Source: an uncultured Rhodospirillaceae bacterium (lineage in GTDB: Bacteria; Pseudomonadota; Alphaproteobacteria; Rhodospirillales; Magnetospirillaceae). Taken from it: 64,000 nucleotides of DNA. Positions within the stretch are counted from its first letter, which is position 1; every line of letters starts with the position of its first letter. The position numbers and the translations under genes were made by a program. This document shows positions 43,564-52,935 of this stretch, in pieces. The stretch covers positions 62,001 to 126,000 of the forward strand of contig CAIUSV010000017.1 of NCBI GenBank assembly GCA_903901915.1, read 5' to 3'. Under the pieces are notes generated by a model. The model was not told the DNA's origin and searched no databases. It was given only the letters and a program-made list of their open reading frames with translations.

Positions 43564-44316
43564 TCAGTGATGTGACATGTGGCCGGAGTGGTCCATTGGC
43601 ATGCCGCCATGTTCCGCCGTCGCCGCCGCCGGCGCGCTGCTGGTCCCGGTAAGGCCGTTGGCCGCCTGCATGGCCCGGATATAGACCAGGATATCCTTCT
43701 CCTGACCGGGCTTAAGCCCTTCGGGCTTCGGCATGTCGCCGAACTTCCACATGTGGCTTTGCGCCCCTTTGGTCGCCGCCGCGAGGACGACGTCGTCGCC
43801 GTGGCCCGAACCGGGGGTATAGAACGGATGCAGCAGCGGCGGGGCGGTGTCGGAGCCACGCAGGGCGGTGCCGTGGCAGATGGCGCAGATCTCATCGAAT
43901 ACCTGTTTGCCGGCCAGGGCCTGGGCGCTGAGTTTGGGCACCACCACCGCTTCCTGACTGAACCGGGCGGAGACGGTCTTGCCGCCGATGGTCAGCGCCA
44001 GAATGGCGGCGACCTTATCGGCGCTCTTGACCGCAGCCTCGGCGACCAGGGAATCGCCGTCGGCCTTGAAGGCGGCATCGATCTTCTTGCCGCCGACCAG
44101 CAGCGTCACCTTGCCGGTGGCGGCTACCGCCTTTTCATCATGATCGCGGACCCAGGCGCGGATAGCGCCATCGCGAACGGCGAATTCAATGCGCCAGCCC
44201 TCGGCGATCTCGGCGATCTGGCCGCCATACCAAGCCGTGGTGGTGCCATGGGCAAGGGCGGGGGGGGCTGCAACGCACAGGGTAAAGGCCACGGCGATGG
44301 CCGCGAAGGTCTTCAT
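43564..44316 (-). CDS. Exported c-type cytochrome-like protein with His-rich tail
   Basis: The 250-residue protein has a signal peptide (MKTFAAIAVAFTLCVAA, cleavage after ALA) and an N-terminal beta-rich domain of about 115 residues. A cytochrome c domain follows, with haem motif CAICH and a later Met (FGDMPKPEG) as likely sixth ligand. The His/Met-rich tail (GGMPMDHSGHMSHH) looks copper-binding. The ATG at 44316 follows GGAGA by eight bases. Its place between an RND pump and DUF411 suggests periplasmic metal handling or metal redox chemistry. Confidence 0.75.
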   Translation of the reverse strand: MKTFAAIAVAFTLCVAAPPALAHGTTTAWYGGQIAEIAEGWRIEFAVRDGAIRAWVRDHDEKAVAATGKVTLLVGGKKIDAAFKADGDSLVAEAAVKSADKVAAILALTIGGKTVSARFSQEAVVVPKLSAQALAGKQVFDEICAICHGTALRGSDTAPPLLHPFYTPGSGHGDDVVLAAATKGAQSHMWKFGDMPKPEGLKPGQEKDILVYIRAMQAANGLTGTSSAPAAATAEHGGMPMDHSGHMSHH

Positions 44317-44354
44317 GATCGTCGTCTCCATGTCGTATGAAAGGGGTATCACGG

Positions 44355-47300
44355 TCATATGGCGGCTTCCCGCCGGCGGGTGGACCCGACCACCCGTTCC
44401 ACCGAGGAACGGGCAACCAGCAGGAAGACCACGGGGGTCAGGATGGTGTCGAGGATGGTCGACGATATCAGGCCGCCGAAGATCACCACCGCCACCGGGT
44501 GAAGAATCTCCTTGCCGGGTTCACCGCCGGCCACCACCAGGGGAACAAGGGCGAGGGCCGCGACCAAGGCAGTCATCAACACCGGGGTCAGGCGTTCGAG
44601 CGAGCCACGTACGATCATGGCCGGCCCGAAGTTTTCTCCTTCGCTTTCGACCAGATGCAGATAGTGCGACACCTTCATGATGCCGTTGCGCGCCGCGATG
44701 CCGGTCAGAGTAATGAAGCCGACCAAGCTGGCGACCGACAGGGTTTGGTCGGTTAGCCAAATGGCCGCGACGCTGCCTACCAGGGCCATGGGAATATTGG
44801 CCATGATCACCAGGGCCAGCTTGGCCGATCTGAAGTGGCTGTACAGCACCACGAACACACCGGCCAACGCCATCAGTGCCAGCAGGGCGATCAGGCGGCT
44901 GGCTTCCTGTTGGCTTTTGAACTGCCCCTCATAGGACAGGTAATAGCCCTGGGGTAGTTTCATGGCCCCCAGCTGGCCTTGCACCTCGGCGATGATGGCC
45001 GCCATGTCGCGGCCGTGGGTGTTGGCCAGCACCACGATACGCCGCTGCATGTTGTCGCGGTTGATGACGTTGGGTCCCTTGGTCTCCACCACCTCAGCCA
45101 ATAGCGACAGCGGTACCCGGCCTGCCGGGGTGTCCACCAGGATCTGACGGAAGTCGGCGGTGTGGGCGCGCCAATCCTCGGCCAGGCGCAGCACCACGTT
45201 GAAGGTGCGTTGGCCGTCGCGGACCTGGCTGACCGTCTTGCCGTTGAGGGCGGCTTCCAGCGTTGCGGTGAGTTGGTCGAGGGTGAGGCCGTATTTTCTG
45301 GCCTCGGTACGATCGAGACGGATCTGCAACTGCGGAATAAGCACCTGCTTTTCCACCTGAAGATCGGTCATCCCGGCGATTCCCGCCATGCGTCCGCGCG
45401 CTTCTTCCGCCAAGGTCCGCAGGGTATCGAGATCGTCGCCGAATATCTTGACCGCGATCTCGGCCCGTACCCCCGACAGCAGGTGGTCGAGACGGTGGGA
45501 AATAGGCTGGCCGATATTGACCGCCACGCCGGGAATGCGGGCCAGCCGGCTGCGCAGATCGGCCAGGATGGCTTGGCGGCTGCGTCCGGACGGTTTCAGG
45601 TCGACATCGATCTCGGTGTAGTGGACGCCCTCGGCGTGCTCGTCCAGTTCCGCCCGCCCGGTGCGACGGCCGGTGGAGAGGACCTCTGGAACGCCCAGCA
45701 TCAGCGTCTCGGCGATGGTGCCGATCCGGTTGGATTCGGACAGCGAGGCGCCGGGGGGCAGGATGACGTTGACCGTCACCGTGCCTTCGTTGAACGATGG
45801 CAGGAAGGCGCGGCCCAGAAACGGCACCGAGGCGGCGGCAATCGCCACCAGAACCAAGGCGGGCAGGATGACCTTGCCGGGATGGATGAACGACCAGTGC
45901 AGCAGTCCGGTATCCCACTTCTTGAGCGTGCGCACCAGCCAGCCATCGCCATGGGATACCGCCTTGGCCTTGGGCAGCAGGTAATAGCTCAGCGCCGGGG
46001 TGACGGTCAGCGATACCAGCAGTGACGCCAGGATCGACACCACATAGGCGATGCCCAGCGGCGTGAATAGTCGCCCCTCGATCCCCGTCAGGGCGAATAG
46101 CGGAATGAACACCAGGACCACGATGACGGTGGCGTAGACGATGGAATTGCGGACTTCGCTCGACGCGCGGCGGATGACTTCGGCGACGGGGCGGGGCGTC
46201 GCCAGAAGGGCGTTTTCGCGCAGGCGCCTCAGGATGTTCTCGACATCGACGACCGCGTCATCGACCAGTTCGCCGATCGCCACCGCCAAACCACCCAGCG
46301 TCATGGTGTTGATGGACAGGCCCATCTGGTGGAACACCAGGGCGGTGGCGACGATGGACAGCGGAATTGCGGTCAGGCTGATGAAGGTGGTCCGCATGTT
46401 CATCAGGAAGGCGAACAGGACGATGGTGACCAAGATGGCGCCGTCACGCAGGGCCTGTTCCACATTCTCCACCGCCCGTTCGATGAAATCCGCCTGCTTG
46501 AACAGAATGTGGTCGGCCCTGACATCGGCCGGTAGCGCCCGCTTCAGTTCTTCAAGCGCTTTTTCAACCTCGCGGGTCAGCGTGACCGTATTGGCGCCCG
46601 GTTGTTTCTGCACCGCCAGAATTACCGCCGGAGCGGCGTTGACCGAGGCGTCGCCGCGCTTGATCCCGGCCCCGAAGCGGACCTCGGCCACCTGTCCCAC
46701 CGTGATCGCGGCATTGCCGCGCCAGGCGACGACGGTGTTTCGGAGGTCGTCGAGTTCGACGGTCTGACCCAGATTGCGGATCAGGAATTCCGAGGCCCGC
46801 TGTTCGAGGAAGCCCCCGGTGGTGTTTCTGGCGAAGCCGGCCAGAGCCGTTTCCAGATCGGCATACGACAGGCCCAGGGCCGACAGCCGCGATGGCGACA
46901 CCATCACCTGATATTGCTTGACCTCGCCGCCGATGGGGATGACTTGGCTGACCCCGGGGATGGACAACAGCCGTGGCCGGATCAACCAATCGGCCAGGGT
47001 ACGGGTCTCCATGGGGGATGTCGCCCCGCTCTCCGAGCGCATGCCGATCAGCATGATTTCGCCCATGATCGAGGAGACCGGCCCCATCACCGGTGAAATA
47101 CCGGCGGGGAGTTGCTCCTTGACCGTGGACAGGCGTTCGGACACCAGTTGCCGGTTGCGGTAGATCTCGGTGCCCCAGTCGAACTCCACAAAGACGATGG
47201 ACAGCCCGATCCCGGATGTCGAGCGCACCCGTGTGACACCGGGGGCGCCGTTCATGGCGGTTTCCACCGGGCGCGTGACCAGGGTCTCCACCTCCTCCGG

Positions 47301-47471
47301 GGCGAGGCCGGCGGATTCGGTCATGATGGTGACGGTGGGGCGGTTGAGGTCGGGAAAGACATCCACCGGCAGCCGGCTCATGGTGATCGCGCCATGGATC
47401 ACCAGCACCAGCGCGAAAACCAGGACGAACAGCCGATGGGTCAGGCTAAAGGCGATGATGCGGTCGAACAT
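44355..47471 (-). CDS. Heavy-metal RND efflux pump (CusA/CzcA family)
   Basis: The 1038-residue inner-membrane transporter has 12 predicted spans with the two large periplasmic loops of RND pumps. HME-family marks are [16 protein letters not shown] near the start, and [17 protein letters not shown] in the proton-relay region of span 4. The repeat half has [16 protein letters not shown]. It exports Cu/Ag- or Zn/Co/Cd-type cations. The copper-type neighbours favour Cu/Ag. The ATG at 47471 follows GGGAGA. It lies 4 bases after the adaptor gene. No outer-membrane factor gene is nearby. Confidence 0.9.
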   Translation of the reverse strand: MFDRIIAFSLTHRLFVLVFALVLVIHGAITMSRLPVDVFPDLNRPTVTIMTESAGLAPEEVETLVTRPVETAMNGAPGVTRVRSTSGIGLSIVFVEFDWGTEIYRNRQLVSERLSTVKEQLPAGISPVMGPVSSIMGEIMLIGMRSESGATSPMETRTLADWLIRPRLLSIPGVSQVIPIGGEVKQYQVMVSPSRLSALGLSYADLETALAGFARNTTGGFLEQRASEFLIRNLGQTVELDDLRNTVVAWRGNAAITVGQVAEVRFGAGIKRGDASVNAAPAVILAVQKQPGANTVTLTREVEKALEELKRALPADVRADHILFKQADFIERAVENVEQALRDGAILVTIVLFAFLMNMRTTFISLTAIPLSIVATALVFHQMGLSINTMTLGGLAVAIGELVDDAVVDVENILRRLRENALLATPRPVAEVIRRASSEVRNSIVYATVIVVLVFIPLFALTGIEGRLFTPLGIAYVVSILASLLVSLTVTPALSYYLLPKAKAVSHGDGWLVRTLKKWDTGLLHWSFIHPGKVILPALVLVAIAAASVPFLGRAFLPSFNEGTVTVNVILPPGASLSESNRIGTIAETLMLGVPEVLSTGRRTGRAELDEHAEGVHYTEIDVDLKPSGRSRQAILADLRSRLARIPGVAVNIGQPISHRLDHLLSGVRAEIAVKIFGDDLDTLRTLAEEARGRMAGIAGMTDLQVEKQVLIPQLQIRLDRTEARKYGLTLDQLTATLEAALNGKTVSQVRDGQRTFNVVLRLAEDWRAHTADFRQILVDTPAGRVPLSLLAEVVETKGPNVINRDNMQRRIVVLANTHGRDMAAIIAEVQGQLGAMKLPQGYYLSYEGQFKSQQEASRLIALLALMALAGVFVVLYSHFRSAKLALVIMANIPMALVGSVAAIWLTDQTLSVASLVGFITLTGIAARNGIMKVSHYLHLVESEGENFGPAMIVRGSLERLTPVLMTALVAALALVPLVVAGGEPGKEILHPVAVVIFGGLISSTILDTILTPVVFLLVARSSVERVVGSTRRREAAI

Positions 47472-47475
47472 GCCA

Positions 47476-49119
47476 TTATCTCCCGGCACGAAGCTGTTCG
47501 ATGCCCTGGGTCACCACTCGATCTCCCGGACTGACTCCCTCGGAAATCTCGGCCAGCGGGCCGACGACGCGGTCAATCTTGACTGGTCGCGCCTCGAATA
47601 CTTCCGGGGCGGTGCGGACGAAGACCACCTGACGCCCTCCCATTTCGGCGATGGCGTCGCGCGGCACCGCGGTGCGTAACCGGGTCGCGCCCGTGGCCAG
47701 GAAGACATCGACCGGCATGCCGATGCCGAGGTCGGCGGCCTGCCCACCCTCGACCCGGAACACGGCGTGCACTCCCTGATCCTGCGGGTCCATTCGCGGC
47801 GACACCCCAAGCAGGGTCAGGGGAAATATCTTACCGGGCAGCAGCTTGGTCGCCGCCTGGGCGCCGGAAACGCGGCGGGCCAGCGCCATGTCGAAGATGA
47901 CGGCCTCGACCCGCACCCGGGCCGGATCGACCACCTCGATCAGCGCCTGGGTTGGACCGACCACCTCGCCCGGCACCACATGGACATCGGTGACAATTCC
48001 GTCCACCGGCGCGGTCAGCAATTCCCGTCCCAACGACGTGCCGGCGATCTGAAGGCGTTCACGGCGCAATTGATTCACCTGAATGCGGGTGGCCTCCACC
48101 TGCTTGGCGGGGACCAATGCGCCAAGGGCCTCCTCTCGGGCCAGATCACGCTCGGAAATGGCCAGTTGGCTTTCAATCCGTGACAGCGCCGACCGCTTGT
48201 CGCCTCTTTCAAGGTTTGACAGCGTCGGTTCCAGAACGACCAGAATCTGGCCTTTTTTCACCCGCTCGCCGGGAACGGGAATGGGAAAGGCGGGGTCGGC
48301 CACGATGCGGGCCGCCTGCGAGGGTTGAATGCGGGCATAGCCGGACGGATCGGGAATCACTCGGCCGACGACGCGCACCGTATCGACCGCTTCGCGCGGT
48401 TCGATCTTTTCCGTCCGGATACCGAGCAGGAACTGTGTCGGCTTCGACATGGCAATCGGTTGGCCCGGTTGGATTTGGGGCTGGGAGGGCTGGGGGGAGC
48501 CATGATCCTCGCCGCCGTGGGCAAAAGCCGGTGACGCGGTCGCCACAAAGACCAGCGCGGCAACAACCGGCGTGATGTCCTTGCGCCGACGCCCCAGGAG
48601 TAGCAGGGCCACCAGAACCGCACCGATCACGCCGCCGCCGGTCCAGTGGGTCCAATGGGCGATGGCCGGTTGGGCGGCTGATTCAGAGCCGGGCGGGGGC
48701 AGTACCTTGACCCCTTGGAGCAAAAGCAGGTCGTCCTTGCCACCGCCGGATACGATCAGCGACAGGTCGCCGCCCTCGGGCGGCGGCATCCACGGCAATT
48801 CATAAACGCCTTCTTCGCGGGTCGCTCGAGCCGAACCCTGCCAGGCCCCGGATTCCGCCTCGATGGTCGCTCCGGCGATCGGTGCATTGCTGTCGACATC
48901 GGCGAGGTACAGCTTGGTCGTTCCGTCGGTGGGGAACACCGCCACTTGGAATGCGCTGCCCTCGGTGGCAAAGCCGGTCGGTCCGAACGTTGCCGGGGGT
49001 GCGGCGATTGCAGCCGGCGCGCCGTGGTCCTCGCCGCCATGGGCCAGGACAACGGACGGCAACATGGCCGAAAACAGCAATGCGCACAGTCCGGTTCGGA
49101 CATAACTCACGGTGGTCAT
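47476..49119 (-). CDS. RND periplasmic adaptor with extra N-terminal exported domain (fusion)
   Basis: The 547-residue product has two export-like modules. The first is a signal peptide ([19 protein letters not shown]) ending [10 protein letters not shown], a beta-rich domain (about 35-150) and a transmembrane helix ([18 protein letters not shown]). A second signal-like stretch follows at once ([19 protein letters not shown]), again ending AHGGEDHG. After it comes a normal CusB/CzcB-type adaptor: beta-barrel/lipoyl strands ([20 protein letters not shown]), a helical hairpin and [16 protein letters not shown]. Adaptors join the RND pump to an outer-membrane channel. The duplicated HGGEDHG may bind metal. 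Confidence 0.82.
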   Translation of the reverse strand: MTTVSYVRTGLCALLFSAMLPSVVLAHGGEDHGAPAAIAAPPATFGPTGFATEGSAFQVAVFPTDGTTKLYLADVDSNAPIAGATIEAESGAWQGSARATREEGVYELPWMPPPEGGDLSLIVSGGGKDDLLLLQGVKVLPPPGSESAAQPAIAHWTHWTGGGVIGAVLVALLLLGRRRKDITPVVAALVFVATASPAFAHGGEDHGSPQPSQPQIQPGQPIAMSKPTQFLLGIRTEKIEPREAVDTVRVVGRVIPDPSGYARIQPSQAARIVADPAFPIPVPGERVKKGQILVVLEPTLSNLERGDKRSALSRIESQLAISERDLAREEALGALVPAKQVEATRIQVNQLRRERLQIAGTSLGRELLTAPVDGIVTDVHVVPGEVVGPTQALIEVVDPARVRVEAVIFDMALARRVSGAQAATKLLPGKIFPLTLLGVSPRMDPQDQGVHAVFRVEGGQAADLGIGMPVDVFLATGATRLRTAVPRDAIAEMGGRQVVFVRTAPEVFEARPVKIDRVVGPLAEISEGVSPGDRVVTQGIEQLRAGR

Positions 49120-49292
49120 GGCGGAAATCCCTATCCGATCAGTCGGCTGAGCCGGAACGGGTGTAAAGACCCGCGCCCGGATTCCAAGCCGTCTCGGCTT
49201 CACGCACCGTCCGTGCGGGGGCGATGGAAACCAGCGAACGCTCGAATTGATCCGGACCGGCGATGATTGATCGCCAGTCCGGCAAGGCGGCG

Positions 49293-49667
49293 TCAGACCC
49301 GGGGGGGTCTATGCGGTGGGGATAACAATTCCGACGACAGTCTCTGCGTCGATTCCGGAACCGGCAGCGCTTCGATGGTCGGCTGCGGCGCAATGATCGT
49401 GGCGACGGTGGGAAGGGCAAGGGCGCCCATATTGGCGACCACGCAATGGCAGCCATGTTCCCCGGCCTGGGAGGATGCCGGCTTGTGATGTCCGGCATGC
49501 TCGCATGGCATTTCGGACGTCGACGCATCGGCCACCACGTGGTGGGACGACACATCGGGAGCCACATCGGTGACCGCCAAGGCGGGGGCGGCGGAAAAAG
49601 AGAACAACAGGGCCAGAACGGTAAACCGTCCTATCCAGCGTCCCGTCATCATCCGCACCCAAAGCAT
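49293..49667 (-). CDS. Small exported His/Cys-rich protein
   Basis: The 124-residue product starts near a signal peptide (TGRWIGRFTVLALLFSFSAA, cleavage after ALA). The mature part has clustered His and Cys (SSHHVV, MPCEHAGHH, EHGCHCVV), then a Pro-rich tail. Such proteins are common in copper loci as periplasmic metal binders, but no exact family was recognised. Start choice is uncertain: ATG at 49667, or the ATG pair at 49649-49652, which would give a tighter signal peptide. It precedes the adaptor gene on the same strand. Confidence 0.55.
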   Translation of the reverse strand: MLWVRMMTGRWIGRFTVLALLFSFSAAPALAVTDVAPDVSSHHVVADASTSEMPCEHAGHHKPASSQAGEHGCHCVVANMGALALPTVATIIAPQPTIEALPVPESTQRLSSELLSPPHRPPRV

Positions 49668-49850
49668 CGTCGGTAGTTCCCAACGGTCATCCCGGTCCCG
49701 CATCCGCAGATGTACCATATCTAGCTTAGAAGTGGGGCTGGATCATGTAAAGTCTTGTAACAAGGCGGTGTGATTCCCGAGGTGCCGCCGTCGCCTGGCG
49801 CCCGCTGTCGGCGCGGTCTCGGCGGCGGCGGTGGTTCTCGGCCTCACCGG

Positions 49851-50408
49851 TCAGTGGGAGTGTCCCCGTCCCATCATCGGACCACCCATGCCGGCCTGCA
49901 TCGAGCCGGGGGATGCCAGGCCGGGGAGGGTGGCGCTGGCCTTGCCTTTCTGGAAGTCGGTCAGCGATGGCAGAAGAGTCTCGGCCGCCGCCTTGAGCTT
50001 GTCGAAATGGGCTTGGCGCTGTTCCATCATCTGGCTCATGAACTTCGCCCGATCGTCCTGCGACATGGCGCGGATACCGTCGGGATCGACACCTTGGCGC
50101 ATGGCCTGCATCGAAGCGGTCTGCTCTTGCAGCGTCTTGGCATAGGCGTTCCAAGCCGGTTCCTGGGCGGCGGTTATGGCGAGATCGGATTTGAGTGCGT
50201 CGATGGCGGCGGTGCCGCCGAAGCGCGCCGATGCCCCCATTCCCATCATGCCCTGGCCCATCATGCCGGGGCCCATCATCCCGGGGCCACCACCATGCAT
50301 GAACGGTGGCCTGAAATCGGAGGTGCCTTCGGCCATGACGGTGCCGGCCAGCAGTCCCGAGCCGACGAGAACGATCGCCAGCCCCACCAACGTCTTGTGA
50401 ATTCGCAT
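49851..50408 (-). CDS. CpxP/Spy-like periplasmic protein with Met-rich segment
   Basis: The 185-residue protein has a signal peptide (MRIHKTLVGLAIVLVGSG, cleavage after VMA). A Gly/Met-rich stretch (GPGMMGPGMMGQGMMGMG) looks suited to Cu(I)/Ag(I). A helical domain with two LTxxQ-like elements (LAITAAQEPAW and LPSLTDFQKGK) is typical of CpxP/Spy proteins, and the tail is Met/His-rich. It is probably a periplasmic chaperone or metal buffer. AGGAGG five bases before the ATG makes the start certain. It is divergent from the two-component system, which probably controls it. Confidence 0.85.
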   Translation of the reverse strand: MRIHKTLVGLAIVLVGSGLLAGTVMAEGTSDFRPPFMHGGGPGMMGPGMMGQGMMGMGASARFGGTAAIDALKSDLAITAAQEPAWNAYAKTLQEQTASMQAMRQGVDPDGIRAMSQDDRAKFMSQMMEQRQAHFDKLKAAAETLLPSLTDFQKGKASATLPGLASPGSMQAGMGGPMMGRGHSH

Positions 50409-50466
50409 GTGATCCTCCTGAATGGATGACGGCAACGCACCGTGTTCCGAAGAGTTAGCCCCTAAA

Positions 50467-50545
50467 CTGTCACCGAAGTTTTTCCGCCGACCGCTGATTT
50501 GTGACAGGGTTTGTCAGACCGGCCCCGGGAAACAGACGGTCACAA
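50467..50545. promoter_or_regulatory. Repeated TGTCA/TGACA motifs in divergent promoter region
   Basis: CTGTCAC (50467-50473) and GTGACAG (50501-50507) are inverted copies. TTGTCAG follows at once, and GTCACAA stands at 50539-50545. They lie between the divergent CpxP-like and response-regulator genes and could be sites for the OmpR-type regulator encoded here. No experimental box is implied. Confidence 0.35.
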
Positions 50546-50588
50546 TTTTTTCCGGCCCCTCCACCCCATGACGACGTACAGTCTGGCC

Positions 50589-51311
50589 ATGAGCGAGATG
50601 CCGCACATCCTAGTCGTCGATGATCACCGCGAGGTCCGCGAGCTTGTGGCGCGCCTGCTGGCCAAGGAGGGGTTTCGCGTCAGTCTGGCCGCCGAAGGCA
50701 AGGCCATGCGCCGGGTGCTGGCCGACAGCAGGATCGACCTTATTCTGCTCGACCTGATGATGCCCGGCGAGGATGGTCTGTCGCTGTGCCGTTCGGTCAG
50801 GGCCGAATCCGCCATCCCCATCATCATGCTGACCGCCAAGGGCGAGGAGATCGACCGGGTGATCGGGCTGGAAATGGGGGCCGACGATTATCTTGCCAAG
50901 CCCTTCGGCAGTCGGGAACTCATCGCTCGCATCAAGGCGGTGCTGCGCCGCACCCGGATGGCGGCGCCGCTGCCCGAGGAAGCGGTCGGGCACAAGCGCT
51001 ATCGCTTCGACCGTTGGGTCCTCGACACCGACGCCCGCGAACTGGTACGTGAAGACGGCGTGGCGATTCCGCTCAGCACCGGCGAGTATGATCTGCTGCT
51101 GGTGCTGGTACGCCGCCCTCAGCGAATGTTGAATCGCGATCAACTCCTTGATCTGGCCCGAGGTCGCGCCGCCGTTGCCCTGGACCGCAGCATCGACACC
51201 CAAGTGAGTCGGCTACGCAAGAAAATCGAGATCGATCCCGCTTCGCCCACGATCATCAAGACGGTGTGGGGGGGCGGGTATGTGCTGACCTCGTCGGTGA
51301 CCGAGGAATGA
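50589..51311 (+). CDS. OmpR-family response regulator (metal-responsive type)
   Basis: The 240-residue protein has a receiver (LVVDDHR, acceptor Asp in LLDLMMPGEDG, Lys in LAKPFG) and an OmpR winged helix with STGEYDLLLVLVRR, NRDQLLDLARGR and VWGGGYVLT. It should be phosphorylated by the kinase encoded next and regulate the metal-resistance genes. The start is uncertain: ATG at 50589 (MSEMPHILVVDD) or 50568, neither with a strong ribosome site. Its end overlaps the kinase start as ATGA. Confidence 0.88.
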   Translation: MSEMPHILVVDDHREVRELVARLLAKEGFRVSLAAEGKAMRRVLADSRIDLILLDLMMPGEDGLSLCRSVRAESAIPIIMLTAKGEEIDRVIGLEMGADDYLAKPFGSRELIARIKAVLRRTRMAAPLPEEAVGHKRYRFDRWVLDTDARELVREDGVAIPLSTGEYDLLLVLVRRPQRMLNRDQLLDLARGRAAVALDRSIDTQVSRLRKKIEIDPASPTIIKTVWGGGYVLTSSVTEE

Positions 51312-52711
51312 AACGCCTGCTGCCGCAAAGCCTGTTCGGACAGACCATCTTGATCCTGTTGCTCGGGCTGGCGTTGTCCCACGCCATCGGAGCCTGGTTC
51401 TATGGTAGCGATCGTGAACAGGCGGTGCGGTCGGTCGGAGGATTGGTGGTGGCGCAACGTATCGCCAACAATGCTCGCCTTGTCGAGGATGCACCGCAGG
51501 ATTGGCGCTCCCGGATCGTGGACGCGCTCAGCGATCCGGGATTTCGGGTGTCGCTTTCGGCGACCGAGCCACCCTTCTCGCCGGACGAAGAGGGTGGCGC
51601 CATTTCCAGCGTCATCCGAGAGTTCATTGCCGGCCGATTGCCGACGCGGGTGGGGCGGCAGATCCATGTCGCCATCGCGCAGTCGCCGGCGGCCGGCGGT
51701 CCTCAGTTCGGCTTTCGCGGGCCGATGGGATCGCCGCCCGCGCCGATGATGCATCGCGGCATGCATGGTCCGGGGGCGTGGCGCGGCCTGCGGGCGGCGG
51801 TGCCATTGGCCGACGGGCTTTGGCTGGAATTTTCCACCGTGCTGCCCGACAGCGCGCCGGGAGCATCATTCCAGTTCATGCTGTCGATGGCGATCATGGC
51901 CGTCATCGTACTCGTGGTTTCGATTTGGGCCGTCCGCCGGCTGACGGCGCCGCTTGGTCTGTTGGCGCGGGCGGCCGAACGGCTGGGCCGCGACGTCGCC
52001 GCCGAGCCGATCACCGTGACCGGATCGGCGGAAATGCGTCGGGCGGCGGCGGCGTTCAACCGGATGCAAGACCGTCTCCGGCGGTTGATCGAAAATCGCA
52101 CGCTGATGTTGGCGGCGATCTCCCATGACATTCGTACGCCTCTGACCCTGCTGCGGCTGCGGGCGGAAGCCATCGAGGCGGGGGAAGATCGCGACCGCAT
52201 GCTTGCGACCATCGCCGACATGGATGCCATGTTGGAAGCGACGCTGGGCTTTGCCCGCGACGAAGCCAGGACCGAACCGCGGCGCCGGGTTGATGTCGCG
52301 GCCCTGGTGGAAAGCCTGGCCGATGATATGGCCGATGCCGGATTCCCGGTATCCATGGAGCCGGCGGCCCCCGCCATTTGCGATTGCCAGTCGCAGGGGC
52401 TCAAGCGGGCAGTGACCAATCTGATCGACAACGCCGTCAAGTATGGCGGCGCGGCACGGATCAGCCTGCGCCCGGTGGCCGAGGGGGTGGAGATCTCGGT
52501 CGATGATGACGGCCCCGGAATACCGGAAGAGGAACTGTCACGGGTGCAGCAGCCGTTCTACCGGCTGGAGGGCTCGCGCAGCCGGGAAACCGGCGGGGTT
52601 GGGCTGGGGCTTGCCATCACTCTTTCGATCGTTCAGGCCCATGGCGGCACCCTGAGCCTTGGCAATCGGCCGCAGGGCGGGTTGTCGGCCCGCATTCTCC
52701 TGCCCCTTTGA
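51308..52711 (+). CDS. Sensor histidine kinase (HAMP-HisKA-HATPase)
   Basis: The 467-residue kinase has transmembrane helix 1 (about 12-30) and a periplasmic loop of about 150 residues with a Met/His-rich part (PMGSPPAPMMHRGMHGPG) that may sense copper or silver. Helix 2 is followed by HAMP, the phospho-accepting His in AISHDIRTPLTLL, and ATPase boxes NLIDNAVKYGG, DDDGPGIP and GGVGLGLAI. It pairs with the preceding regulator by a four-base overlap. Confidence 0.92.
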   Translation: MKRLLPQSLFGQTILILLLGLALSHAIGAWFYGSDREQAVRSVGGLVVAQRIANNARLVEDAPQDWRSRIVDALSDPGFRVSLSATEPPFSPDEEGGAISSVIREFIAGRLPTRVGRQIHVAIAQSPAAGGPQFGFRGPMGSPPAPMMHRGMHGPGAWRGLRAAVPLADGLWLEFSTVLPDSAPGASFQFMLSMAIMAVIVLVVSIWAVRRLTAPLGLLARAAERLGRDVAAEPITVTGSAEMRRAAAAFNRMQDRLRRLIENRTLMLAAISHDIRTPLTLLRLRAEAIEAGEDRDRMLATIADMDAMLEATLGFARDEARTEPRRRVDVAALVESLADDMADAGFPVSMEPAAPAICDCQSQGLKRAVTNLIDNAVKYGGAARISLRPVAEGVEISVDDDGPGIPEEELSRVQQPFYRLEGSRSRETGGVGLGLAITLSIVQAHGGTLSLGNRPQGGLSARILLPL

Positions 52712-52828
52712 GACCGTCGACGCTCGCTCCTCCTCCCCAAGTACGGGGGCGGCGTGTTGGCGGTTATCGGTATCCATCCATGCCGCCGAAAATTTCGGGG
52801 TCAATCACACATTGTAATGCCGGGGGTG

Positions 52829-52848
52829 AGAACCTATCTCCAGGTTCT
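52829..52848. promoter_or_regulatory. Inverted repeat upstream of coxB
   Basis: AGAACCT-ATCTCC-AGGTTCT has 7-base perfect arms and lies in the 224-base gap between the kinase gene and coxB. It has no T-run, so it is more likely an operator or RNA hairpin than a terminator. Confidence 0.3.
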
Positions 52849-52935
52849 AAGACCTGAGTCAGTCGCCTTTCAGTGTTCGAGCCGTTCTTTGGGGGCCGTG
52901 CCCCCGTCAGGAAACGCCGGCGGATGGGGTGCGAC

